A stretch of DNA of 5,266 nucleotides from Bacteroidota bacterium (GTDB lineage Bacteria > Bacteroidota > Bacteroidia > Flavobacteriales > Flavobacteriaceae): positions 1 through 5,266 of the forward strand of contig JAEWCF010000050.1 in the NCBI GenBank assembly GCA_023390775.1. Direction: 5' to 3'. The notes beneath the pieces were generated by a model. That model saw nothing but the letters and a program-made list of their open reading frames with translations. It was not told the origin of the DNA and did no database searches. The stretch's first letter is position 1. Each line of letters opens with the position of its first letter. A program made the position numbers and the translations under genes. Positions 1 through 5,266 of this stretch are shown piece after piece.

Positions 1-1223
1 ACCTGGGCGTGCTTTCGGTTGAAAAACGCGACGCCATTGCCGCCGTTTGCGACGAAATCCTTGCCGGCAAGCTCGAAGGCGAATTCCCCCTTGTGATCTG
101 GCAAACGGGATCGGGGACCCAGAGCAACATGAACGTCAACGAGGTCATTGCCAACCGCGCGCAGGTACTGGCCGGGGGCAAGATTGGCGAAGGCGAGCCC
201 GTGCTCAAGGCCAACGACGACGTCAACAAAAGCCAATCGTCCAACGATACCTTCCCTACCGGCATGCACATCGCGGCCTATAAGGCTGTCGTGGAAATCA
301 CGATTCCGGGCGTGGAAAAGCTTCGCGACACCCTCGCGGCCAAATCGCGCGAATTCATGGATGTGGTCAAGATCGGGCGCACGCATTTGATGGATGCCAC
401 TCCCCTGACCCTCGGACAGGAGATTTCGGGATATGCCGCGCAACTCGATTACGGCTTGAACGCGCTTCGCAATACCCTGGACCATCTCTCAGAACTCGCG
501 CTCGGCGGAACCGCCGTTGGAACCGGGCTCAATGCGCCGGAGGGCTACGACGTCAAGGTCGCCCAATACATCGCCGACTTCACGGGGCATCCGTTCAGGA
601 CGGCGCCCAATAAATTCGAGGCGCTGGCCTCGCATGATGCGATCGTCGAGGCGCACGGCGCCTTGAAGCAACTCGCCGTGGCGCTCAACAAGATTGCCAA
701 CGACATCCGGATGCTGGCCTCGGGTCCGCGCTCGGGAATAGGTGAGATCCTGATCCCCGAAAATGAGCCGGGATCGTCAATCATGCCGGGCAAGGTCAAC
801 CCTACCCAGTGCGAGGCGCTCACGATGGTATGCGCGCAGGTCATGGGCAACGATGTCGCCATTTCGGTGGGCGGGATGCAGGGCCATTACGAACTTAACG
901 TCTTCAAGCCCGTCATGGCCGCGAACTTCCTGCAATCGGCGAGGCTCTTGGGCGATGCGTGCGTTTCCTTTGAAGAGCATTGCGCCTCCGGAATCGAGCC
1001 CAACCACAAACGCATCAAGGAACTGGTGGACAACTCGCTCATGCTGGTGACGGCGCTCAACACTAAAATCGGGTACTACAAGGCGGCCGAGATCGCCCAA
1101 ACCGCGCACAAGAACGGCACGACCTTGAAAGATGAGGCGGTTCGACTGGGGTATGTGACGCCGGAGGATTTTGACGCGTGGGTCAAGCCGGATGAAATGG
1201 TGGGAAGCCTGAAGGTTAATTAG
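1..1223 (+). CDS. fumC: Class II fumarate hydratase (fumarase C), 5'-truncated by the window edge
   Basis: Reversibly hydrates fumarate to L-malate in the TCA cycle; this is an oxygen-stable, iron-free, cytosolic homotetramer. Complete codons begin at base 3, and the first visible residues (LGVLSVEKRD) align with about residue 62 of E. coli FumC (467 aa), so roughly 61 N-terminal residues lie outside the window. The GTG at base 9 is internal, not a start. Numbering from that GTG, visible signatures are TGSGTQSNMN (substrate loop, Ser at 35), SSND in NKSQSSNDTF, KIGRTH with the conserved catalytic His at residue 126 (bases 384-386), and the lyase signature GSSIMPGKVN with the catalytic Ser at residue 256 (bases 774-776). 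The C-terminus is intact and ends at TAG. The secondary 'B site', HPND in E. coli, reads KAND here (bases 207-218). The related lyases aspartase and argininosuccinate lyase are less likely given near-continuous FumC similarity. Its promoter is outside the window. Confidence 0.97.
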   Translation, partial: LGVLSVEKRDAIAAVCDEILAGKLEGEFPLVIWQTGSGTQSNMNVNEVIANRAQVLAGGKIGEGEPVLKANDDVNKSQSSNDTFPTGMHIAAYKAVVEITIPGVEKLRDTLAAKSREFMDVVKIGRTHLMDATPLTLGQEISGYAAQLDYGLNALRNTLDHLSELALGGTAVGTGLNAPEGYDVKVAQYIADFTGHPFRTAPNKFEALASHDAIVEAHGALKQLAVALNKIANDIRMLASGPRSGIGEILIPENEPGSSIMPGKVNPTQCEALTMVCAQVMGNDVAISVGGMQGHYELNVFKPVMAANFLQSARLLGDACVSFEEHCASGIEPNHKRIKELVDNSLMLVTALNTKIGYYKAAEIAQTAHKNGTTLKDEAVRLGYVTPEDFDAWVKPDEMVGSLKVN

Positions 1224-1227
1224 CCAA

Positions 1228-1251
1228 TTTGAAAATTTGAAAATATGAAAA
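1228..1251. repeat. Three 8-bp direct repeats (TTTGAAAA type)
   Basis: Just after the fumC stop, TTTGAAAA (1228-1235), TTTGAAAA (1236-1243) and TATGAAAA (1244-1251) lie head to tail. This is a simple AT-rich tandem repeat in the 3' untranslated region of fumC. No function is apparent. Confidence 0.7.
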
Positions 1252-1318
1252 TGTAGCTTCGTCCAGTTCGTCCCTTTGCCTGTCGAGGGGCAACTGAACC
1301 GCTCCTCAATTGCCACAA

Positions 1319-1356
1319 AAAAAACGTGAATCGGGCCCCCCATGTTCACGTTTTTT
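1319..1356. terminator. Bidirectional rho-independent terminator between convergent genes
   Basis: AAAAAACGTGAA (1319-1330) is perfectly complementary to TTCACGTTTTTT (1345-1356), giving a 12-bp stem around a 14-nt loop (1331-1344) that holds a GGGCCC core. The A-run on one side and the T-run on the other give a U-tract in either reading direction. The hairpin lies between the fumC stop (1223, + strand) and the DUF1206 gene stop (1376, - strand), so it probably ends both transcripts. The stem is only moderately GC-rich. Confidence 0.78.
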
Positions 1357-1382
1357 AATTATTAATTATTACTTATTAATTG
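1355..1382. repeat. Four AT-rich heptamer repeats (TTAATTA type) over the DUF1206 stop codon
   Basis: Head-to-tail heptamers TTAATTA (1355-1361), TTAATTA (1362-1368), TTACTTA (1369-1375) and TTAATTG (1376-1382). The tract begins in the T-run of the terminator and includes the stop codon of the - strand gene (1376-1378). It has the same 7-bp period as the repeat tracts around the propeller gene, but a different word. Confidence 0.6.
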
Positions 1383-2149
1383 AACTCCTCGTATTTCGCG
1401 CGGACAAAGCAAAACACCCCGTAGCAGAAAAGCCCGAGCGCCATCATGGCCATCAATAGGGTTCCGTATTCGGTTTGGCGCAAATAGCCAAAGGCTTCTG
1501 GCGTGCTGCCCGCTTCTGAGGAATTGCTGTCCATGGCCGCCCGGAAAAACAAATACGCCACCAATAGCCACACGGCGCCGCGTGCGACGTATCCCACTTT
1601 TCCAGCGAGTAAAAGTTTGTCGCCGTGCGGGCCGGCGTTGGAAACGTGTTTCCTGTATTTTTCGGATAGTCCGTAATAGATTTGATATATCCCGATGGCA
1701 AGGATCACGACAGCCAGAAGCCCCAGGAGCAGTTGGCCGGAATCGGCGGACAGTACCTCCGACGCCACTTCCTTGTTGGTTTGGCCCCCGTCCTGTTTTT
1801 TGGTAAACAGCATCTTGATTACCTGGTAGGTCAATGCGCTGTAGGCAAGGCCGCTGAAAAAGTACCGCGCGCGCTTGGCCATCTTGTCATTTTCCCCCGA
1901 AGGCCTGAACGCCTGGATCATTCGCCAGATCACATAACAGATGAGGCCGAGCGCGATGGCGCCCAAAAGGATCTTCCCGCCGGACTGGTCTTCCAGAAAG
2001 GAAAAAACGCCCGTTGTTCCCGCATCCTTCGCCGATTTGCCGTTTAGTTTGAAGGCGGCCATCATGGCCACGATACCCATTAAACTGTAAACGATACCCT
2101 TGGCGGTCAATCCCACCCGGGCGATCGTACCGATGTTGCTTGATTCCAT
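1376..2149 (-). CDS. DUF1206 family six-helix integral membrane protein
   Basis: A 257-residue inner-membrane protein of unknown function that I place in the DUF1206 family. It has three internal repeats, each a helix pair. The first helix of repeats 1 and 3 opens with an AR.G..AKG / VGYVARG signature, and the second helix carries a GL..Y..W or G...Y.. motif. Approximate membrane segments are residues 17-33, 60-80, 96-115, 139-160, 185-205 and 229-250. Lys/Arg-rich loops follow helices 2 and 4 (about residues 82-95 and 162-178), suggesting these face the cytoplasm. The ATG at 2147-2149 is preferred over an in-frame ATG at 2231-2233, because family similarity begins at MESSNIGTIARVG and the 28 upstream residues are basic and unlike the family. 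The leader is A-rich (AAGAAAAAG) without a clear Shine-Dalgarno, as is usual in Bacteroidota. No partner gene suggests a role; the next upstream gene has its own terminator, so this is probably monocistronic. Confidence 0.85.
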   Translation of the reverse strand: MESSNIGTIARVGLTAKGIVYSLMGIVAMMAAFKLNGKSAKDAGTTGVFSFLEDQSGGKILLGAIALGLICYVIWRMIQAFRPSGENDKMAKRARYFFSGLAYSALTYQVIKMLFTKKQDGGQTNKEVASEVLSADSGQLLLGLLAVVILAIGIYQIYYGLSEKYRKHVSNAGPHGDKLLLAGKVGYVARGAVWLLVAYLFFRAAMDSNSSEAGSTPEAFGYLRQTEYGTLLMAMMALGLFCYGVFCFVRAKYEEFN

Positions 2150-2307
2150 ATTGCTTTTTCTTAAAGTTAAGCATAATATTTTTTCAAAACAACCGCGCGA
2201 GGGATGGAAGCGAAAATCCTTTTTTGGCAGCAAGGGGCCAATTAATAAATCTTAAGCCCTTCGCCAAAAAAGATTGCAGCGGACAGCCCGGCCAGAAGGG
2301 CGCGCCC

Positions 2308-2337
2308 AAAAAACAAAAAACCCCGCAATTCGCGGGG
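2308..2337 (-). terminator. Rho-independent terminator of the lipoprotein gene
   Basis: CCCCGC (2321-2326) pairs with GCGGGG (2332-2337) across a 5-nt loop. Read on the - strand, the GC-rich stem is followed by a run of six T, one G and six more T (2320 down to 2308). It starts 24 bp past the stop codon of the lipoprotein gene (2361-2363), a classic intrinsic terminator separating it from the DUF1206 gene downstream. Confidence 0.9.
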
Positions 2338-2360
2338 CCTTTTAACTAACTCAAAACAGC

Positions 2361-2999
2361 TTATTGATTGATAAGTGCGCTGTCAAGGGTGACAACGGTG
2401 TTTCCATTCGCGGTCTGGAAGCTGGTTTGCGTGATCTGGAGATCCTCCTGCAGGCCGTATTGTGAAAGGTCCACCACCTGCGATCCCGAATTGTTGGCCG
2501 AATACTGCGGCAACTCGATCACCATGGTCACGGGTTCAAAACCCGGAATTTCATTGTAGCTGAAGCGAACTTTCAGGTAACGCCAGTTGGCAAACTTCAC
2601 GGGGCTCACGCCCGGGGCGATGTACTGCCCGAAAGTGCTGTTGGTCTGTGCGGCCGGGTAGGCAAACGACGGGCCCTGGTTGTAGCTGACATACCACGGG
2701 TTGATCCGGAATTCCGGGCTGGAAGCCTGCACGAAATTTTTGTGCGTGGCTTCGGCGTTGGCGGGCATCGAGAATTTTCCCGTGATCCGGATCTGGGAAT
2801 TGGCTGTCAGGTTGTTTTCGGCTCCGTAACAAACGATTTCGCCCGAAAGCTGCAATTCGCTTTGATTGTTGATGCGCAGGCTGTGTCCGCTGACGGGAGC
2901 GACGCGTGCAGAATCGGATACCGTGTCAGGTGCATCGCTTTCACACGATTGGAAGATCAGGGCAAAAAGGGCAATTGAGCACAAGTAGAGATTTTTCAT
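2361..2999 (-). CDS. Putative outer-membrane lipoprotein, family not recognised
   Basis: A 212-residue protein. Its N-terminus is a lipoprotein signal peptide: MKN, then a hydrophobic stretch (about residues 4-16), then FQSC with Cys19 as the expected lipid-anchor residue. The stretch after the cysteine (ESDAPDTVSDS) is acidic. In Bacteroidota such residues near the anchor often act as a surface-export signal, so display on the cell surface is possible but inferred. The rest is rich in Asn, Gln, Ser and Thr, with alternating hydrophobic and polar strands (for example residues 48-58, 68-76, 140-148, 156-163 and 187-206), consistent with a beta-sandwich-like fold. A Trp/Tyr-rich patch (NPWYVSYNQGPSFAYP, about 100-115) stands out. 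I recognise no catalytic motif and assign no function. The ATG at 2997-2999 is the natural start, directly ahead of the signal peptide. It appears monocistronic, with a promoter at 3035-3067 and a terminator at 2308-2337. Confidence 0.85.
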   Translation of the reverse strand: MKNLYLCSIALFALIFQSCESDAPDTVSDSARVAPVSGHSLRINNQSELQLSGEIVCYGAENNLTANSQIRITGKFSMPANAEATHKNFVQASSPEFRINPWYVSYNQGPSFAYPAAQTNSTFGQYIAPGVSPVKFANWRYLKVRFSYNEIPGFEPVTMVIELPQYSANNSGSQVVDLSQYGLQEDLQITQTSFQTANGNTVVTLDSALINQ

Positions 3000-3034
3000 T
3001 TTTCGGAATTTAGATTTGGGTATGATTTCCGGGT

Positions 3035-3067
3035 CAAATGTATACTTTACTCACGATTAAAAGCAAA
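3035..3067 (-). promoter_or_regulatory. Bacteroidota-type promoter of the lipoprotein gene
   Basis: On the - strand, TTTG (3067-3064) is followed after 21 nt by TACATTTG (3042-3035), an exact match to the -7 consensus TAnnTTTG with a -33 TTTG at acceptable spacing. The -7 box ends 35 bp before the ATG, leaving a leader of about 28 nt. Call is by consensus only. Confidence 0.6.
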
Positions 3068-3215
3068 TAAAATCGATGAAATACACTTTTACAAAGATTA
3101 TTAATGTAAATATCTTACAATTCGCATTGAGTCAGTTTGATTTTCTAAATTTTTAAAAATGCAATCAATCGGATGAACAACATATCCAAATTGCATTATT
3201 GGCAAATATCAGGTA

Positions 3216-3243
3216 GTGGGTTGTGGGTTATGGGTTGTCGGTC
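3216..3243. repeat. Heptamer repeat block (GTGGGTT type)
   Basis: Four consecutive heptamers: GTGGGTT (3216-3222), GTGGGTT (3223-3229), ATGGGTT (3230-3236) and the diverged GTCGGTC (3237-3243). It marks the far edge of the repeat tract downstream of the propeller gene, and is roughly inverted relative to the block at 3344-3406. Confidence 0.75.
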
Positions 3244-3277
3244 AATTAAGGTACCTCTAGTTAGCAGGAATAGGAAA

Positions 3278-3291
3278 GCAGTCAGCAGTCA
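3278..3291. repeat. Two perfect GCAGTCA heptamers
   Basis: GCAGTCA occurs twice head to tail (3278-3284, 3285-3291). Sequence from here to 3344 is consistent with degraded heptamers (for example GTAATCA at 3334 and GGACTCA at 3341) leading into the clean block that follows, but this middle part is too diverged to be certain. Confidence 0.6.
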
Positions 3292-3343
3292 GCGGTTCAA
3301 TAGTCGGCAACCGTTAGCCAGTAGTAGTACTAGGTAATCAGGA

Positions 3344-3406
<63 letters not shown>

Positions 3407-3415
3407 AAGATATAA

Positions 3416-5155
3416 CTACTGTTTTAAAATTCTGAGTGAATGCACCGCATCGGGAGTTGCGACCCGCGCAAAGTATACGCCCGCCGGAAGCCCGAGGCCG
3501 TCAAGCTTTCTTCCGCTATTCATTTTGACCCGTTTACCCATCACATCGTAAATTTCTACCGACAGCACGTCGCCGGCAAATTCCACCACATCGATGAAAG
3601 GGTTTGGAGAAGCGTAAATGGGGAGTGTGGTTTGGTTCGAGGGCAGCGAAAGGCCCGCAGGCAATATGGACATTAAGAAAGAGGCGTAGCTGGAGAAACT
3701 GCCCGATAGCATCACGGGCGAACCTCCCGGATTGAAATCCATCGAGCCCTGGAATCGGCCGCCGACGATAACCTCATTGAACGGATTAACCGCGATGGTA
3801 CGGCCTTCGGCATTCAGGTTGGTGGAAACCGGACCGTAGGATTTTGCCCAGCCGAAAGCACCGTCCGCATCCAGCATAAGGTTGAAGGCCTGGTATCCCC
3901 CGCCGTTGGCGACAAGGTTAAATACATTTTCTGAAGGATCGGCGTCCATGTGCGAGACGTAGTGGCCCGTCGCGTAAATATTTCCCTGGGCATCGGTGGC
4001 AAGGTCGAACACCTTTTCGCTGTAGTTGATGGTAAAATCGGGCGACATCGCGCCGATGGTTTTGGCCCATACGAACTCCCCCTCGGCATTTAGCTTGAGG
4101 AAGAATGCCGATGCTATTCCCACGCTCTCCATTTCAAATGAGGCGTCGGGACTCGGGTCGAAATCCCCGATAACCCTAAACGAGCCCGAAGCGATCACAT
4201 GGCCCTGATTGTCAAAGGTAACAGCGTGGCCGCTTTCGGCATTTGTAGATGCCGGCCTGCCAAAGGTATGTGCCCACTGCAAATTGAGTGCAGTATCGTA
4301 TATTGCTATAAATATGTCCTCGCCATTGCTCTGCGAGGTATGGCTGAGCACCGTCGCGGACGGATCGAAATCAACCGTTCCCCGATAGCCTCCGGTCACC
4401 GCCACATTGCCCGCGGCATCCACGTCCATGTCGCGGATGTAATCGTCATAAGCGGTCGAACCTACCTGGATGGCATTCTGGAAAACGCCGTTGTTGTCGT
4501 ACTTGATCACGTATCCGTCATATTTAGCCGGATCGGTAACAAGGGTTACACTTGTCGCTCCGGTAAACGTCATCTGGTAATTGAAATAGCCTGCGAGATA
4601 GACATTTCCAACCGCGTCGGTCTTGATCTGTCGGTTCCACATTGAGCCAAATGGCGCACCATGAGATTTTGCCCAAACCAGGTTGCCCGAGTTGGTGTAC
4701 TTGCTGATGAAGTTCCCGGTGGATGAACCGGCGGATGGCGGCGGTAAGAAGAGCGTGCCCGGTCCCGGGTCCATATCGGTCATGTTCGTATAGATTCCGG
4801 CAACAAAGACATTGCCGTCGGCATCCAGCGCGATGGTGGGCGTGGTTTCCTCGAGGGCATCATAACCGTCGGCACCTCCGACGATCCTGGCCCAGACGAG
4901 TTGGCCGTCGCGGTTGAGTTTGACGCAATACATATCGCCCTGATTGGGGTTGGACTCGTTCAGATAAAAGAATCCCGGTCCCGGATCGAAATCCACCGAT
5001 GAATGGAAAATCCCCACCGCATAGACGTTTCCGGCCGCATCGGTCACCACATTGCTGCACAACTCATTCGCCGATCCGCTGAATTTTGCCGCCCAATTGA
5101 GCGATTGCCCGTATGTTGAAAGGGTGACGAGCAGGGAAAGTAATATTGTCTTCAT
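3416..5155 (-). CDS. Secreted SBBP-repeat seven-bladed beta-propeller protein with T9SS type A sorting domain
   Basis: A 579-residue exported protein. Residues 1-17 form a Sec signal peptide (MKTILLSLLVTLSTYGQ), probably cleaved near Gln17. Residues about 20-500 hold seven repeats of 66-73 residues like the SBBP beta-propeller family. Each has a D..GN(V/I)(Y/F)..G(x)(F/Y)-like core (about 39, 111, 180, 246, 315, 388 and a diverged one at 456); six have a WA(K/R/H) anchor (88, 161, 294, 363, 436, plus 21 at the start), with position 227 degenerate. Five repeats carry a D.DP turn (55, 127, 262, 331, 404), one reads DFNP (473), and the third has lost it. Residues about 513-579 are a T9SS type A sorting domain: SPNPF, VEIYDVMGKRV, LPAGVYFARV and a basic tail ending LRILKQ. 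The protein should cross the outer membrane and be released or surface-anchored. Its ligand is unknown, and no catalytic residues are evident. ATG at 5153-5155 fits the signal peptide; the gene is intact. Confidence 0.92.
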   Translation of the reverse strand: MKTILLSLLVTLSTYGQSLNWAAKFSGSANELCSNVVTDAAGNVYAVGIFHSSVDFDPGPGFFYLNESNPNQGDMYCVKLNRDGQLVWARIVGGADGYDALEETTPTIALDADGNVFVAGIYTNMTDMDPGPGTLFLPPPSAGSSTGNFISKYTNSGNLVWAKSHGAPFGSMWNRQIKTDAVGNVYLAGYFNYQMTFTGATSVTLVTDPAKYDGYVIKYDNNGVFQNAIQVGSTAYDDYIRDMDVDAAGNVAVTGGYRGTVDFDPSATVLSHTSQSNGEDIFIAIYDTALNLQWAHTFGRPASTNAESGHAVTFDNQGHVIASGSFRVIGDFDPSPDASFEMESVGIASAFFLKLNAEGEFVWAKTIGAMSPDFTINYSEKVFDLATDAQGNIYATGHYVSHMDADPSENVFNLVANGGGYQAFNLMLDADGAFGWAKSYGPVSTNLNAEGRTIAVNPFNEVIVGGRFQGSMDFNPGGSPVMLSGSFSSYASFLMSILPAGLSLPSNQTTLPIYASPNPFIDVVEFAGDVLSVEIYDVMGKRVKMNSGRKLDGLGLPAGVYFARVATPDAVHSLRILKQ

Positions 5156-5171
5156 GATAAAAATTGAATGG

Positions 5172-5179
5172 CAAAGGTA
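5172..5179 (-). promoter_or_regulatory. Likely -7 promoter box of the propeller gene
   Basis: On the - strand TACCTTTG (5179-5172) matches the Bacteroidota -7 consensus TAnnTTTG exactly, 16 bp ahead of the ATG, which implies a leader of only about 10 nt. No TTTG or TTG is present at the expected -33 position (about 5195-5205), where heptamer repeats lie instead. This makes the call tentative. Confidence 0.42.
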
Positions 5180-5181
5180 AT

Positions 5182-5223
5182 GTTTTGGGTTTTAAGTTTT
5201 GGGTTATGAGTGGTGGGTTAAAG
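5182..5223. repeat. Six degenerate heptamers (GTTTTGG / GTTATGA type) upstream of the propeller gene
   Basis: Consecutive 7-bp units GTTTTGG, GTTTTAA, GTTTTGG, GTTATGA, GTGGTGG and GTTAAAG start at 5182 and keep register for 42 bp. The unit GTTATGA equals the complement of units in the array at 3372-3392 in a shifted phase, so the propeller gene is flanked on both sides by related repeats. The remaining bases to 5266 hold nothing I can identify. Confidence 0.7.
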
Positions 5224-5266
5224 CTTAAGGTCTGCTGTAATGGGTCTTTATAGCGCTACTCACTAC

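Noticed and set aside
777..1349. A 190-codon open frame on the - strand over the fumC 3' half and the terminator
   Set aside because: It is antisense to a strongly conserved enzyme, crosses the terminator hairpin, and its translation resembles no protein; it is a shadow of GC-rich fumC codons.
2160..2200. Possible promoter for the DUF1206 gene (- strand TAACTTTA with an upstream TTG)
   Set aside because: The -7-like box has one mismatch and would place the transcription start only a few bases from the ATG; too weak to list.
2150..2233. N-terminal extension of the DUF1206 protein from an in-frame ATG at 2231-2233
   Set aside because: The extra 28 residues are basic, unlike the family, and come from AT-rich spacer; the ATG at 2147-2149 matches where the family similarity begins.
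2298..2307. 10-bp palindrome GGGCGCGCCC upstream of the DUF1206 gene
   Set aside because: Short GC palindrome without flanking T-run or known operator pattern; can occur by chance in GC-rich sequence.
2140..2349. A 69-codon open frame on the + strand between the DUF1206 and lipoprotein genes
   Set aside because: It overlaps the DUF1206 start region and runs through the lipoprotein terminator; composition is low-complexity and there is no supporting signal.
4199..4645. A 148-codon open frame on the + strand inside the propeller gene
   Set aside because: It is antisense to a gene with clear repeats, signal peptide and sorting domain; there is no promoter or recognisable protein feature.

Overview
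The window looks like a chromosomal segment of a Bacteroidota bacterium, probably in or near Flavobacteriia. The evidence is a flavobacterial-type class II fumarase, a secreted beta-propeller protein ending in a type IX secretion (T9SS) type A sorting domain, a lipoprotein with an acidic stretch after its lipid-anchor cysteine, no clear Shine-Dalgarno sequences, and promoter boxes of the Bacteroidota form TAnnTTTG. Coding regions are fairly GC-rich for that class and the spacers are AT-rich. The genus cannot be told from the sequence.

Layout: (1) From base 1 to 1223 on the + strand lies fumC, cut at its 5' end by the window edge. (2) From 1224 to 1375 is a convergent spacer with short tandem repeats and a hairpin with A/T flanks that can terminate transcription from both sides. 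(3) From 2149 down to 1376 on the - strand is a six-helix DUF1206 membrane protein made of three repeats. (4) From 2999 down to 2361 on the - strand is an unrecognised lipoprotein with its own promoter (3035-3067) and rho-independent terminator (2308-2337). (5) From 3000 to about 3415 is a long gene-free spacer: first AT-rich, then a tract of heptanucleotide repeats. (6) From 5155 down to 3416 on the - strand is a secreted seven-bladed SBBP beta-propeller protein with a T9SS sorting tail. (7) From 5156 to 5266 is its upstream region, with a -7 promoter box next to a second heptanucleotide tract.

The four genes do not form an operon or an obvious pathway. FumC is TCA-cycle housekeeping. The three - strand genes encode envelope or secreted proteins and appear to be separate transcription units. 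No novel multi-gene system is visible. The most unusual feature is the repeated use of degenerate 7-bp tandem repeats in spacers: one lies downstream of the propeller gene, one lies over its expected -33 promoter region, and one runs through the stop codon of the DUF1206 gene.
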